From positions 124,001 to 188,000 of the forward strand of contig JABANP010000001.1 of NCBI GenBank assembly GCA_013115135.1: DNA of 64,000 bases, in the 5' to 3' direction. Position numbers and translations under genes: made by a program. This DNA is from Perkinsus olseni. Lineage: Eukaryota; Perkinsozoa; Perkinsida; Perkinsidae. The notes beneath the pieces are model-generated. The model searched no databases and was not told the DNA's origin. It saw nothing but the letters and a program-made list of their open reading frames with translations. How positions within the stretch are numbered: the stretch's first letter is position 1; every line of letters starts with the position of its first letter. This document shows, in pieces, positions 51,801 through 62,580 of the stretch.

Positions 51801-53265
51801 AATATGTGCTTATTTTCACTAAGTAGGTCTCTCATATTGGGCGCCATCAGTGAATATCAGAAACACAATCTGCGTGACAGTTTGGTTCACGTATTAATGA
51901 CTTTTCCTAGAGGGCGCCAACAGCTCCCACGCTGAGAGTAGCGCAGGGCCTCGCCTCACTTGCCGCGCTGCTCCAGCATGCCATCATCCGACCTCTGATA
52001 CATGAGGCGGAAGTTGAGTAGCAGATCCACTACGAATATGATATCAACGAGAATAGTGGTGACCTGATCACGACCATCCAAGAGGACATCACGAATCGAG
52101 TCGAACTCACCTCCCAGAAGGTCCTCGAGTCCTCCGCTGTGAGGAAACATAGACGGAACGTTTCCAGAGTGGCAGTGTACATCTGCCAACGACGCTGTAG
52201 GGGCGAATGGACTGGGGGACTGCACTCACTAGAGCGGTGAAGATGAGAGGGATCCATATCCGAATATACCATTTCTTCTCTGGTGACCTGAGCCGATGGC
52301 AGCTCCCAGTACAGCGAGGGCCTATCAGTACAGGATGGGCAGCCAAGGCATGCAGTCGTTGTTGGGGTTGAAGCATCCGCTCATGGATCGGCAACAGCCT
52401 CGGGTAGACGATCGGCGGTGCGGCGACTCCCCTGTGGAGGCCGAGGAGATCCTGTTCTCATCCGAGCCGGGCCTGGGCGACCAAGCGTGAGAGGCACTTG
52501 GAGCAGCAGATAATGGACAGCAATGGAACAACAGGGACATCCACAGCTGTCTCTCTTGCTCTTGCATTGTGCCTCCATTGAGAGAACGAAGACTCACGTT
52601 GTAGCTATGTCATCCTCGTCATCACGTAGTGATGGCTCTATCAAGAAGCGCTCGACAGTACGAGGACTGAGGAAGATATACCGAGTACAGAGTCGGGACG
52701 ATCAGAGTATTCCCTTACTCGATTTTCCTCTTCCGACGTCGACGGTTCTTCATCGCGACTTTCGCCTGCTTGACGGTGCGATTCACATCGGAAGTTCGTC
52801 TTGTCTACAACATCAACTTGTACAGCTCACGCAGCGCAATTTCTCCAGCGTGGCGAATCCCTCCCTACCTCAGCCACAGGTTGCGGCACAGCGTCCGCAT
52901 TTGCTTCACTGGGGGCCGCGGTTACTAGGTTGTCGAAGAACCTTGTGTGGGCTCTAGTCGTACCATTAACCGAGCACATTGATGCTGGAGGAGAGATGAG
53001 CTCGAGGTCACGCCGGGACAGGCGGTCGACGGAGACTGAGAAAGCAGGTGCATCGTCTGAGTTGAATTAGAAGGCCGGAGAATTCCGAAGGAGCCGACGC
53101 ACATCTAAAATTCTTACATTGATTCCGTAGATCGTAGACATCATCAGTATCGGCGGCACCCTCGGACAGAAGCCTCCGTTGAGGATGTTGTTGTTGATGC
53201 TCCCGACTGTTGTCCAGATTGTCATGCACGAAGGAAACAGGGGAGACGTCCACATCGGCGGTCAT
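48879..53265 (-). CDS. Voltage-gated K+ channel with cyclic-nucleotide-binding domain
   Basis: A six-TM channel subunit of the CNBD family (eag/HCN/CNG-like), acting at a membrane. Start MTADVDVSPVSFVHDNLDN. Long N-terminal exons follow: SVDRLSRRDLELISPP, DVNRTVKQAKVAMKN, DPRTVERFLIEPSLRDDEDD. The pre-S1 segment is FNPNNDCMPWLPIL, joined by a 44-bp intron to SPEKKWYIRIWIPLIFTAL (S1). S2 is VTTILVDIIFVVDLLLNFR, S3 near FIFDLLACLPLIAAA, S4 AIRLLRLLRLIRLFKVLQ, S5 MFLATAIHVIACIW. The pore is YWVVTTVTTVGYGDITP with the K+ filter GYGD (near 50,950), and S6 is AMAIMCLGVAVYAQII. C-linker: ILALRDKNRKLRNQRLSH. The CNBD has VVFVVRGQVGVEAP and FYKEGSYFGEVELFC. The tail ends KDDLLPAIDDMELKLRTV, stop at 48,879. 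Plus-strand frames at 52,523-53,070 are shadows of its N-terminal exons. Ligand specificity cannot be read. Confidence 0.85.
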
Positions 53266-53949
53266 GACGGCTGCTTCAAACACAATATATATTGAAAATT
53301 GAAAATCAGATCTGCCCGGAAAATCGTAGACTTCGCTCGCTTGGCAAAAATTCGAGAGAACCATGGCTCCCCCGAACTCAAATACTTTAGGGACCGGTTT
53401 TCCTGCAGAAACTCAGCGCTTAACTGACCGGAAAAAGTCACGCATGAAGATTCAAGAACCGCTCCGACGACCTTCACCATGGTTTCGTCACCCTGTACCT
53501 GAACCGACAGAGTACTCCATAGCGATCACGCATAACCGCGAGATCGCTGAAACGTTGATACTATTTCTGGGTCCCATTTTGAGAGGTGACAGCCAGAAGC
53601 GATAGTAGTTATCCACAGTCGAACCTAGTGACGCATTTTCTTCCACCCGCGGTGGAGAGCCCTCCACCCCAAAATCACCCGACTCGGGCTGGGCTACCAT
53701 AGCAGAGTAACTCGACTCGATCACACCGAAAAGTTACAAGACCATGCTGACTGCTCTCAAGCGTTGCTAGGTTCCACTGTGGCATCGTCACAGCTTACCA
53801 CAATGTGCTCGTGCACACTCCTCAGTCTCTCAGCCGTCAGAAGAATATCAGACAATCCTCGACACATCCCCAAATGAGAAGTCCGACCATCTCTTCTGCA
53901 CGGGTACGATATTCCTCAATACTTCATCGTCATCCTACAATCTGCAAAC
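53266..53949. other. Upstream of the K+ channel; no gene firmly supported
   Basis: A plus frame (53,363-53,605, MAPPNSNTLGTGFPAETQR) and a minus frame (53,488-53,724) overlap each other and neither shows family motifs. The channel's promoter should be here. Confidence 0.3.
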
Positions 53950-54735
53950 CTCCAAATTTGCTGCTGCTAGCGCTTGCCCGAGTTCGGCGAGCCTCCCTTG
54001 AAATCTGTGACGCTTAGTTTGTCCCGGAAGACGACCCTCTTCATATGGTTGTTCGTCCCTTCAATGCCGTTGTTGGTTGAAGGGAAGCTTGGAGCGAAAC
54101 CCTCCGAACCACCCCTTCATCACCAGCAAATATGCCCGTGAGAGAGAGCTACAGAGTAATACCGTAGAAAACGGTCTTAGAGAGCGCGAGGCCTCCTCAA
54201 CTCATATCCGGTGCCGCGAAAATAGCACCACCAGATTCTGCTCCACCCTTTGCAGCGGTTCCGGACGCGCCGCAGGGAATCCCCGCCAGAGATTTGTCGA
54301 AGAGTCCTTTCTCAAGAAGACGTACCTTGGTCCTATCCCATCGGGCGCCCGGGCTCACGAGGAATCTCTCACGTCGCCGCCTACCTATCTAGTGCTCCAC
54401 ATTGACCTCCTTCGCCGGACCACCACCGACAACGGCGGTAGTTATATTAGTTGGATTTGTAGTAGTCTGAGCGGCCGTCGACGACACAGCCTCCCCGACC
54501 ACTCGCGTAGGCGACACCGGTCGAAGTAGAGTTTGGGTCGGTTTTGTTGGTGGTGACGCCCGACGGCATCCACCTCGACAGTCGGTGGATGCGCATTATT
54601 GATGCGAAAGAACATCTCGAAAGTGATATCAGTACTACGTAGATGCTCGCCACGGCTACGAACTCTCCCAGGCCCAGTACGGTGATGCCACTGACTAGCA
54701 GCTATTCTTGGGTGGTGAGATTCGACTCGAACCAT
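53950..54735 (-). mobile_element. Possible MULE-type transposase remnant
   Basis: Near 54,010-54,085 the minus strand reads PSTNNGIEGTNNHMKRVV then FRDKLSVTDF. The TNN-x-I-E-x-x-N/H-x-x-x-K pattern is the conserved end of the MULE/Mutator-type transposase core. Upstream frames to 54,735 are short and broken, so if this is a transposase it is either spliced or decayed. The DDE acidic residues were not located and no terminal inverted repeats were found. Confidence 0.35.
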
Positions 54736-55550
54736 TTTCGAGCACTCTAATCGTTTGACACTCCGTCAACAAACCACGAGCTGTAGAACAGGTTTGCTCC
54801 TCTCCGAGTCCCCGGCTGGAACCGAACCGTCGAGGCAATGCTACTGGCCTACCAGCCGCAACATAAGAGGCCGAGACGAGGTTGGTTCAACTTGGCAGAT
54901 TCCATGCGGGGAAAACATTCAAATGACGTGATTGTCTCAATTTTCCCCAACTGCTCGTGCAGCCTTGATGCACACAAGTTGTCAATTTGTTCGGGTTTTA
55001 ATTTGAAGTCAATTTGAAAGTGATGCCAGCCTGTGAAAGAGGCTCAACCAAGGTTGCGGAGCATAGAGCCGCTGCGAACTTCGAAGGATGGGACGGTGAG
55101 CAGCTCGTCGTTCAGAGTACTATCCTTCTCGCGAACATGGCCTGCTGGAAAATCACAAATTGAGTTGAACGTTCCATGATCTCAGAAATCGCTAAACTAC
55201 GAGTTATCTAGAACCACGCCGTTTCCGGATTTTACACGTTGACCCCTACATAACCCAGACTTACGTGTAAAGCAATGGTCACTCAACCAGTCACAATGGG
55301 ACTCAATTCTACCCAAGGCCAATCGACAATGCGTGGCCTGATCTCATCAACATTCGATGAGATCAGCATTGGCGATCTCTGATCAACATTGTTGAATCAA
55401 CATTCACTCGCTCTGTTACAACCGCTAGGGCGTCGAACTCGGATCACCGATATCACAACTGGGGAAATACAAGGTTACTGACAAAGTTGTTACTGCCATC
55501 ACTCAACAAAACACATTCTCGTTTGGCTGCAATTACTTGCCCAACAAGAA
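54736..55550. other. No gene supported
   Basis: Includes a tRNA-like box-B sequence on the minus strand near 54,810-54,840 (GGTTCGGTTCC) without a foldable cloverleaf. Also contains repeated GATCAACATT / TCAACATTC words near 55,340-55,400. Confidence 0.35.
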
Positions 55551-56200
55551 ATGGTGACACTCCCGCTGTCCAACATGCCATGCTGCACTAAGGCTAGCTC
55601 GCTGAACTACATGTTCAATAGACAGCTTCAGCTCCGCGCAGCTCGCGAACATCATCGTCCTTCAAATGCCGTATCCAATAGTAACTGTCGCGCGCCTGCG
55701 ACGCCTGATCAACGGGCAATGTCGCCGAGCGTGAGTCCAGTATCGACCACGTCCACGCCGATGTCGACCAGTAATGCTCAGCACGAAGGATCAGGAGAAC
55801 CGATCCCTGCCTCCCCTGCGGAACCTTGCAGCTCTTCTATGTCCTCCTCTTCCTCCTCGTCATCATCGAATACCCGTGAAGTTGAGCCTGCGGTGAGCAT
55901 GCCATAGCAGGGGCATCTACAGCAGCCGAACGCATACTTGGTAGTGTTATAAGCGTATCATGTCGATCTGGCGAGTACTCCCATGATCTCGATGAGTGAG
56001 ACCTGACTAAAATGCAGGCTGTGTCTCCTAGCCTAGCACTGTCCGAAGGTCATTCGCCGTCACTTAGCCGCATACAATTCATATCAGGAGAGCGGTTTAA
56101 TTGTCGCGAGTACCCGCTCAAAGGAAACTCGCCGGTCAAGATTGAACGCGAATATTCGACTGACATGCTCACCCCTGTACTACCACAAATATCGCAATAG
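55551..56200 (+). CDS. Ser-rich protein, unrecognised
   Basis: Two exons joined at a 125-bp intron (55,893-56,017) in phase 0, total about 175 residues. It starts MVTLPLSNMPCCTKASSLNY, then runs through Ser/Pro/Thr-rich sequence with a run of 13 Ser (broken once by Met upstream), and ends CREYPLKGNSPVKIEREYS ... VLPQISQ. Low-complexity, probably disordered. The upstream Met at 55,551 was taken because it opens the frame. No function inferred. Confidence 0.5.
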
Positions 56201-56299
56201 TGGGGTATCGGGTTCGTCAACGCGAGGCGGCGTTGCAAGGGCCGGCGTTACGGAGAGTCCAAGGCTATCAACCTGACGAAGTAGGTCGGTAGAAGACGA

Positions 56300-57256
56300 T
56301 CAGCAGTGACCTGAGGGCCGTACGTCATCGCCCTCAGTGCTGTCATCATCATCGTCGTTACCGCCCTCCGTGCCTTCTTCGAAAATTGGGGTCAAACGGA
56401 AGACTTCAGAGTCTGGACGGCGGTCGGGCGTTGCGGAGTACTGAGAATACGTTGATTGAGCCGTTAACGAGACCTTTGAGATCACCGGCGGTCTGCACGC
56501 AATTTGTAAGACGAAAAGTCCATTTCCATCAGACTCAGAAGAAACGTTCTTTGAAGCAGCTTCCCTCGGTGTTTCGGGACACATTTTTTGGACGATCGCC
56601 GAGGGCTGTATCCCTGCCCGACAGAAGCTGGTGCTTATCTCCCATGATACGCTACTCGAATTACACATGTCCGCTCGCTGCTGGGCCTGGAGCACTACGG
56701 CAGGCGAGAGAACGAGGAAAGTGCTTCACGACAGGGCTCATATCATGAGCTGGGGAGAATAGTCATGAAACATCCTAACGCTTCCTCTGGCGTGTCATAA
56801 CGAAACCAAGCCTGTCCTCCCCGTACTACATAGTCGAAGTTATACTCCGATACGGCAGTCCGACCCGCCATTTTCCTCCACCCTCGTGAAGAGTGTTGCC
56901 ACCATCTCCGCCACTTGGTTTTAAACCAGGCGTAGATATCCGAGCATAGTAACGTAGGAGAGGCTCGGGGTGGACAACAGCAAGGGCAGATGGCGGTGAC
57001 ACGAGATCGACCCTAAGGATGCATCAGGAGAGAGGAAGGCGCACACCAACACTACGGCCGGGTTCTCTTCAACATGAGCTTTTCCTGTAGTGTCGCTCCG
57101 GCCGATGGTGCGGGGGCTGGGGGGAGAGCTCATCGAGGGAGAGGCACGAATAGAACGGTAGTAACAACGCGCGGGATTGCGCCGGGCAAATTTGGCAAGA
57201 ATCGAAAAATCTTGCGTTCTTATGAAATCTTGCATTACCTCAGCGCCTAAAATCAC
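56300..57256 (-). CDS. Unrecognised gene, two candidate exons
   Basis: The upstream frame begins MILGAEVMQDFIRTQDFSIL and continues through SSPPSPRTIGRSDTTGKAHV to about 56,921. The downstream frame ends EEGTEGGNDDDDDSTEGDD with a stop at 56,300. The acidic end and the even amino-acid composition suggest coding. The connection between the two frames is not established. Confidence 0.35.
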
Positions 57257-57316
57257 TTTCTGACTTGACAGAATCTTCCGATGCCTTTTGCTTTGTAATG
57301 GACTCCTTATCCCACG

Positions 57317-58468
57317 ATGCTGCCTGGTCCCGCCTCCAACCTAAGATTCTCTCAAGATTCCAAGCATGAGGTTGCGGCTCCGACCTCTCCTACCAGTACC
57401 TGCGATAGCATCACAGCTGAAGGCGGTCCCCTCGACGCGATGATGCTCGACAGTCTGTCCGAACCAGGGACTCCAAAAGACGAGCTCAACTCCGAGGTAA
57501 TACCGTCACCCACCGGCAATTTTTGGTGAAAATTTGGTATCAGGTTAGCGAATCAGACCTCTTTAACGATCTCCTAGACTTAGAGGAATCCTCTTCGTCC
57601 TCATCTCTCGGTCTTCTAGACATTCACGACGACCTGCTGTGTAATATCTTATCATTTTTGCCGGCGGCTTCTATAATTAGTTCGTCCAAGACGTGCAGGT
57701 AATACCAACTTTCCCAGAACTTTCACCGCCTACTGGAAACCTCGCTCAGGTACCTCCGATCATGCGCCAATCGTGACGAGCTGTGGTACTGGGTCTACCA
57801 CTACCGTTGGCCCCCCAGAAAGGACCGGTATGGCCGGACAGTACTAATGGGGCCAATCACCGTTTTCCTAATCGTCTATTGGTACCGTGGAAATCATAAA
57901 AAATTCCGAAAAAGGTTCGTTTCTGAAGCGATTCGATGGCCTGAGCCGAGCAACGTGATCTCAAGTCGGGCTGGTCGGAAAAATCGTCAGCACTATTACT
58001 CGGAAAATTATCGCGCAGAGGGCTTTCAGTACAAAATGGTGTATCTGTTCAGTCGAACTTACGGTATAAGCCCTTCGTCCGTTGTTGGAAGCAAGAGCTG
58101 CAGCTCCGGGCTGACTCTGAGGCCTCTGGCGTAGACAAGGCAGAGGTTGTCCATAAGAGTTGGGGTGATTTGGATGCTGCAGTGGCTCTAGGTGGCCGGA
58201 GAGTAATACCTCTCCCCTGACGAATAGTGTCATGGATCAGCTTCAGGCTCCTCGCGGCGCGCTTCCGACGAGCAGTTCTGAGCCCTCGGCACCATCATCT
58301 TTGCGTTCTCCGTTTTCTGCTTCTCGTGCGGCCCAGTTGGACCGAGAGCGGCGGATACACAGGGAAGCACGAGATGAGTGGATGCTGTGGCGCGTCGTCT
58401 ATCGAGACACAGAGGACCATCCCGACCCGAAGGACTTTCCCAGCCATACTTGCGATAACACTAGGTGA
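57317..58468 (+). CDS. F-box protein
   Basis: Probable substrate adaptor of an SCF ubiquitin ligase. Starts MLPGPASNLRFSQDSKHE. A 47-bp intron (57,497-57,543) leads to an acidic/Ser segment and the F-box: LLDIHDDLLCNILSFLPAA then SIISSSKTCR. A 51-bp intron (57,699-57,749) joins in frame to YLRSCANRDELWYWVYHYRW, the usual S-x-x-C-R ... LW pattern of F-boxes. Later exons read CWKQELQLRADSEASGVDK (near 58,100) and RRIHREARDEWMLWRVVY, with a stop at 58,468. No WD40, LRR or kelch repeats are visible, so the target-binding part is unknown. The last exons could belong to a separate gene. Confidence 0.65.
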
Positions 58469-58925
58469 ACGGAGATGGGCGGTGCTGAGTATTGTGAAGC
58501 CTGCTGATTAGATGCACACTATGGCGGTCTCGGAGGTTCCGGGACGCCTTCGTCTGTGATGAGACGGGCCACGTCCATGAGTGCAATGGCCGGACGATGG
58601 AGGACTCGGCATGTGATAGTGCGATGTGGGACAGGGAGAATCAATGCTGGGTCTGTCCGATCAGTATGAGGATATTCAGGTAGTAACACTGGGGCGGCAG
58701 CCTGGTTCATATCGGTCATCCCGCGACTAGTTGCATGCTTGAAGAGCGAGTATTTAACTCGACCCCTTTTATTGAAGCTCACTGAGTATGATGGCGTTTT
58801 CGAATTATTGATGATATTCTCAACTACCCATAGCACCTTAGTTTGACGTTATGCTCATGAGACCAGGAAGATTGAAGATTCATGGGAAGGGGGGTCAGGA
58901 GAATGAAAATTTCCTTGAGAAAGTC

Positions 58926-59402
58926 AGTATGTGAAAATTGTGGCGAGCGCGAAGTTGTGGTGGATGAGAACTTTCACTGATGTTATAATCACGAATGATT
59001 CTTCTCTCGTCAGATACGCGGCGCCTCGCAATGCGGCCGTTGAGCAGGGCATAGAGCCCGGTGGAGAGGACTTCGGGCCTATCCACCAGGCTGTCGAGGA
59101 TTCACGAGGTAAATGCCGTCGCTGTTGAAAGGCCGTCGTAGCGGCGGGTCTCTTAGGAATAGTTGATCCCCGGGCGGGAGAGGGAGAATGCGGCGAAGTG
59201 GAGGGTCAGGGTGGTGACGGCGGTGTCGCTGTTGGAAATAAAAAGTACCGACTTGTCAGTTCTGAGGGGTTCCAGTCTGGAGTTTCAGTTGCTTCGTGGA
59301 CTGGTATTACCAAGGATACGAGGCCTCTATGGCAGATGAGCGTCGTGAAGCTGAGGCGGAGCGAAGAAATTTCGAAAGAATGGGAGAGGCTCGTTTTAGG
59401 GG
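58926..59402 (+). CDS. Possible exons, unrecognised
   Basis: Frames read RYAAPRNAAVEQGIEPGGED up to a donor at 59,108 and MADERREAEAERRNFERMG up to a donor near 59,400. Charged, helix-like. They may be exons of one small gene or of the F-box gene. No family seen. Confidence 0.25.
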
Positions 59403-59681
59403 GGTAAGTTGGGCATGGTATGAGAGTGTCTTGTGGGTACCGATAGTGAATAGGCCGGACACCTGAGCGGTCGATGACGATGCGGGAGGGCTGCTAGTTC
59501 ATGTCACCCCCAGGTCTCCGTTGTAGGGAGGCCATGACCTTAGGGAAGAGGCCCTAGCCGAGGGCTCATCGCAAAATTGGGAGATAGCAGTATGGGTAAC
59601 ATTGTGTCCTGAGTTGCGAAGTATTAGGTTTATCGAATTGACACCGTCGTGACACGCTCTGGGTTCTTCAGTAATATACCG

Positions 59682-60290
59682 TTAGGGTAGTGCTTTCAGG
59701 CCCCACTGCGGAGTCATCGTTGCCAAGGAAGCGAAGACTCCAGAAGGAAGCGATCTCATCCACATGGAGGCACCGATCCCGACGATGGTGACGACGACGG
59801 AGGACCGGAAAGGCCCTGTGTTTTGCGCCGTTTGTTGTGACTGAATAAGTTGAACATTCCTCGAGTAACGTGTTGAGTAGTCAGCGATAAGTTCGATAAG
59901 AGGTGGCGAATCGTCGACGAGGCAGCCCATGCTGATAAATCGAATGCGAGAGGGGTGATCTTTAATGAAGTGCTTAAAGCGAGACGAGCCCGCCGACCGT
60001 ATTCATCTCCTCAGGATTTTGGGCTCCTTGACTGCTCAGAGAGAAAATCAGGCGTCTTCTTTATCACGGTAAGGCGGAAGGGCGAGTGTGCTGGGGGTGT
60101 AGCTGCCGAAGACCGAGTGTAAGCTGTTTTCTTCGTACACGTGCGTCTCCTGCTGGAACACCGCGATAGGAGAGAGGTATTGGACGCAAAAAAGAGACAC
60201 GCCGACAATATCGCCGTGCCAGAAGACAACTCCTGAGAGTGTGTCGGGGTTGGTTGACGCAACTGCCGCACCACCAAAGGAGGATTGGCA
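59682..60290 (-). CDS. Unrecognised gene, candidate exons
   Basis: One frame on the minus strand reads TNPDTLSGVVFWHGDIVGVS, then LFCVQYLSPIAVFQQETHVY and FGSYTPSTLALPPYRDKEDA (60,070-60,260), which is convincingly protein-like. A second frame (59,682-59,930) starts MGCLVDDSPPLIELIADYS and has a hydrophobic stretch VVVTIVGIGASMW. The junction between them is not established. Confidence 0.35.
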
Positions 60291-61280
60291 CTTTCGATGA
60301 TAATCGGTGATGCTGTAACGACGCTCCCGGCTGCTGAAACGCTTGATCGGTTATCCTGATAAACGTCGGAAGAGACTTGTGTACCGAAGCATAGGAGTAA
60401 CTAACGAGCCTGATAGTCTCATGACGCTCTCACACGTAAGCTTCACCTGTTCCGTCGAGGACGGCGCTAGCACGACTACTTGTCGCCTTGCCAAGTCTAT
60501 CTTTCTGCGTTTCGTGCGTTGTGGTCCCTGGATTCTGGCCATGATGGCTGTGCACATTGTGCATCAGATGACATCCTTCCGAAGCCTTCGGTGTAAAATA
60601 AAGCACCGAGATACCTCCGATGTCGTCCGATAGTCTCCTCAACTCTAACTTCGAAACGTGACATAGTAAGTCGGGAGTCTATTAGATGAATCCGATCCGT
60701 CGTTGCGTATATGGCTAACGCAAGAGTAGCCGTTGGATCGAAGCCGAGCTAACTTTCGATATCAATAAGTCTGAACTAGAAACAACATGATGGTAAAACA
60801 GATATTCCAACCCACTTTAGCGAGTGCCTTGCTCGCATACGCACGTTCCTACGCGGACGGCCTGTCTATAAGTAGACAGTCAGGAAAAATCATGAGCCCT
60901 CATCATAGACTTTTACAACAGGCCATTCAAAGGAAAGATAAGTAATTAGATAATATAACGCATGTCTCTATTGCGCTCAATGTCCCGCTGTCTCCCTTGA
61001 GACCCGCCTCAGCGCTTCCACCACAGCTGTCCCTAGGATCTTCCGTCACGCAGAGACGTGACGCCATGTCGTTGGCTGACGTTAGCCTCCCTGTTGTCTC
61101 TCTACGTTCAACGAAGTCCGTCGTGCAGTAGTGAGCTAGACTCGCGCGGGTGAAGTATACAGTGATCCAACTCACGACCACACATCGACTACAGTTCTCT
61201 TCTCCAGCAGCACAGCGACCTGGATGGGAGAATACTCGTTAGGGTCGATGACCTGCACGAAGACGCCAAGTTTGATGCAG
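60291..61280. other. No gene supported
   Basis: Short frames on both strands with no family signal. Confidence 0.35.
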
Positions 61281-61308
61281 CTAGCTTAGCATAGTTGAGC
61301 TAAGCTAG
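61281..61308. repeat. Perfect 10-bp hairpin
   Basis: CTAGCTTAGC (61,281-61,290) and GCTAAGCTAG (61,299-61,308) are exact complements with an 8-nt loop, about 75 bp upstream of the next gene's start. Partial copies of GCTAAG follow at 61,320-61,330. Could be a promoter-region dyad; no function shown. Confidence 0.7.
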
Positions 61309-61382
61309 AGCGGTCCGCTCAGCTAAGGCTAGTAAATATACTTGGTTCACTCAGGGTCATATCAACCTACGCTGTTATACAC

Positions 61383-61709
61383 ATGATTGCATTCTTCCCT
61401 GCGAGGATTCTGTTCGTCATTGCTATTGCTGCCGCTGTCCTAGATGGTGACCGCAGTGCTGAGGTTATGCGTGAACACAACCCCTACGTTGCGGAGGGTA
61501 GCCTTGGCTCGGTCCCCCATGAGGTGGGCGATGGAGCAGAGATGAGCGCTTCGGCTGAGCAAAGGCGACAGCTAAGTGGAAATGATGATGGAACCGCATG
61601 CTCGGATTGCCGATACTGCAGCGAACGTCCTGTCAGTGATGATTCCTACTGGAAGTGTTTAAATGCCTACACGGACTGCGGCGCGTCTTGCGAGTGTTGC
61701 ACCGCCTAG
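61383..61709 (+). CDS. Small secreted Cys-rich protein
   Basis: Single exon, 108 residues. It starts MIAFFPARILFVIAIAAAVL, a clear signal peptide with cleavage likely around residue 20-25. A pro-region-like segment follows (EVMREHNPYVAEGSLGSV), then AEQRRQLSGNDDGTACSDC. The mature tail carries nine Cys in about 36 residues, ending in CGASCECCTA, enough for several disulfides. The QRR before the Cys-rich end could be a processing site. It resembles secreted small disulfide-rich peptides of parasites and protists in layout only; no family recognised. Confidence 0.7.
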   Translation: MIAFFPARILFVIAIAAAVLDGDRSAEVMREHNPYVAEGSLGSVPHEVGDGAEMSASAEQRRQLSGNDDGTACSDCRYCSERPVSDDSYWKCLNAYTDCGASCECCTA

Positions 61710-62580
61710 CGCTGATGCTTTCGGCGAGGGAGCGATAGCTTCACGAAGGCTATCACGTACGAAGACGAGTCGGTACCCGATGCATTGTTATGAATAGATA
61801 GTGATTAGCTCCGCTACTTACTCTTTTCAAGGAAGAGCGTGGGAGACTAAGACTTTTTGTGATGAGCTGTTTACCATTACCTTGGACTTTTTGTTTCAAC
61901 TTTGAACATCACCGTTGATTTCCAGGTTACAGAGCTAGTATCGCAGTTTTCCGTAGACACCGCGATGCAGTTTTGTGAATGCCGGAATGTCTGCGCAGGA
62001 ACTATACTCTTGAGAGCGAGGAGCGTGTTGAGTTTGAGACAGATGAATCAACCGAGCAAAGACTCCCCCACATGAGTTGGTCCGGGCAGTCTAGTCATTG
62101 ACACTCCCAGTGCTTCGCTGATGGTAAGGTCGCAAAAGAGCACATCAAAAGTGGCAGGGTGGAGTCATCTCTACTGATCTCTTTCCTCGACCGACGTCGA
62201 ACTCGCGATCAGACGCGATAGTATCCGTGTTCAGAGCCCTTCGGAGCTCCAGAACGCAGGCAACCTTATTGGCGTTATGTTCTTATCATAAGTGCAGTTC
62301 TTCAGAGAGTGCTCAGCGTCAACGGTAAGAATATTGTAGGCTGCATTTCGATTGGTAAAGGACGATGGGTCTCCGAGCAGCGCGTCCAAACCCTAGGAGA
62401 AGATTGTTGTTAGACGACGCAGTAGGCTCGAATGAGCTAGGGTCATAATACTGAAGAGCGTTCCCGTGTTGAGAGAAACACCAATGCTGACTCATCATTG
62501 CTGAGCAGCTAGCTCGATGATCGTTGATTGTGCGAGTGAGTGCAGCTCCTCCTAGGTCAGTCTCTCCCGAATGATCTTCC
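61710..62580. other. No gene supported
   Basis: Short frames only. It should hold the 3' end of the Cys-rich gene and the promoter of the glycosyltransferase. Confidence 0.35.

Noticed and set aside
52523..53070. Plus-strand frames that looked like a separate gene (MSSSSSRSDGS and onward)
   Set aside because: The minus strand here reads well-spliced N-terminal exons of the K+ channel (SVDRLSRRDLEL, DVNRTVKQAKVA, DPRTVERFLIE). The plus frames are shadows.
54790..54870. A tRNA gene on the minus strand near 54.8 kb
   Set aside because: Only a box-B-like GGTTCGGTTCC is present; the T stem does not pair and no acceptor or anticodon arm can be folded. It may be a further tRNA-like intron piece but cannot be supported.
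57699..57717. An apparent 18-19-nt ultra-short intron in the F-box gene (an in-frame TAA just after KTCR)
   Set aside because: A normal 51-bp intron (57,699-57,749) restores the frame and gives a better F-box continuation (KTCR then YLRSCANRDELW). The short version does not keep frame with GT..AG ends.
59350..59366. Another copy of intron motif B (GGCGGAGCGAAGAA)
   Set aside because: It lies in a plausible coding frame (AEAERRNFERMG), so the match is better explained by Glu-Arg codons.
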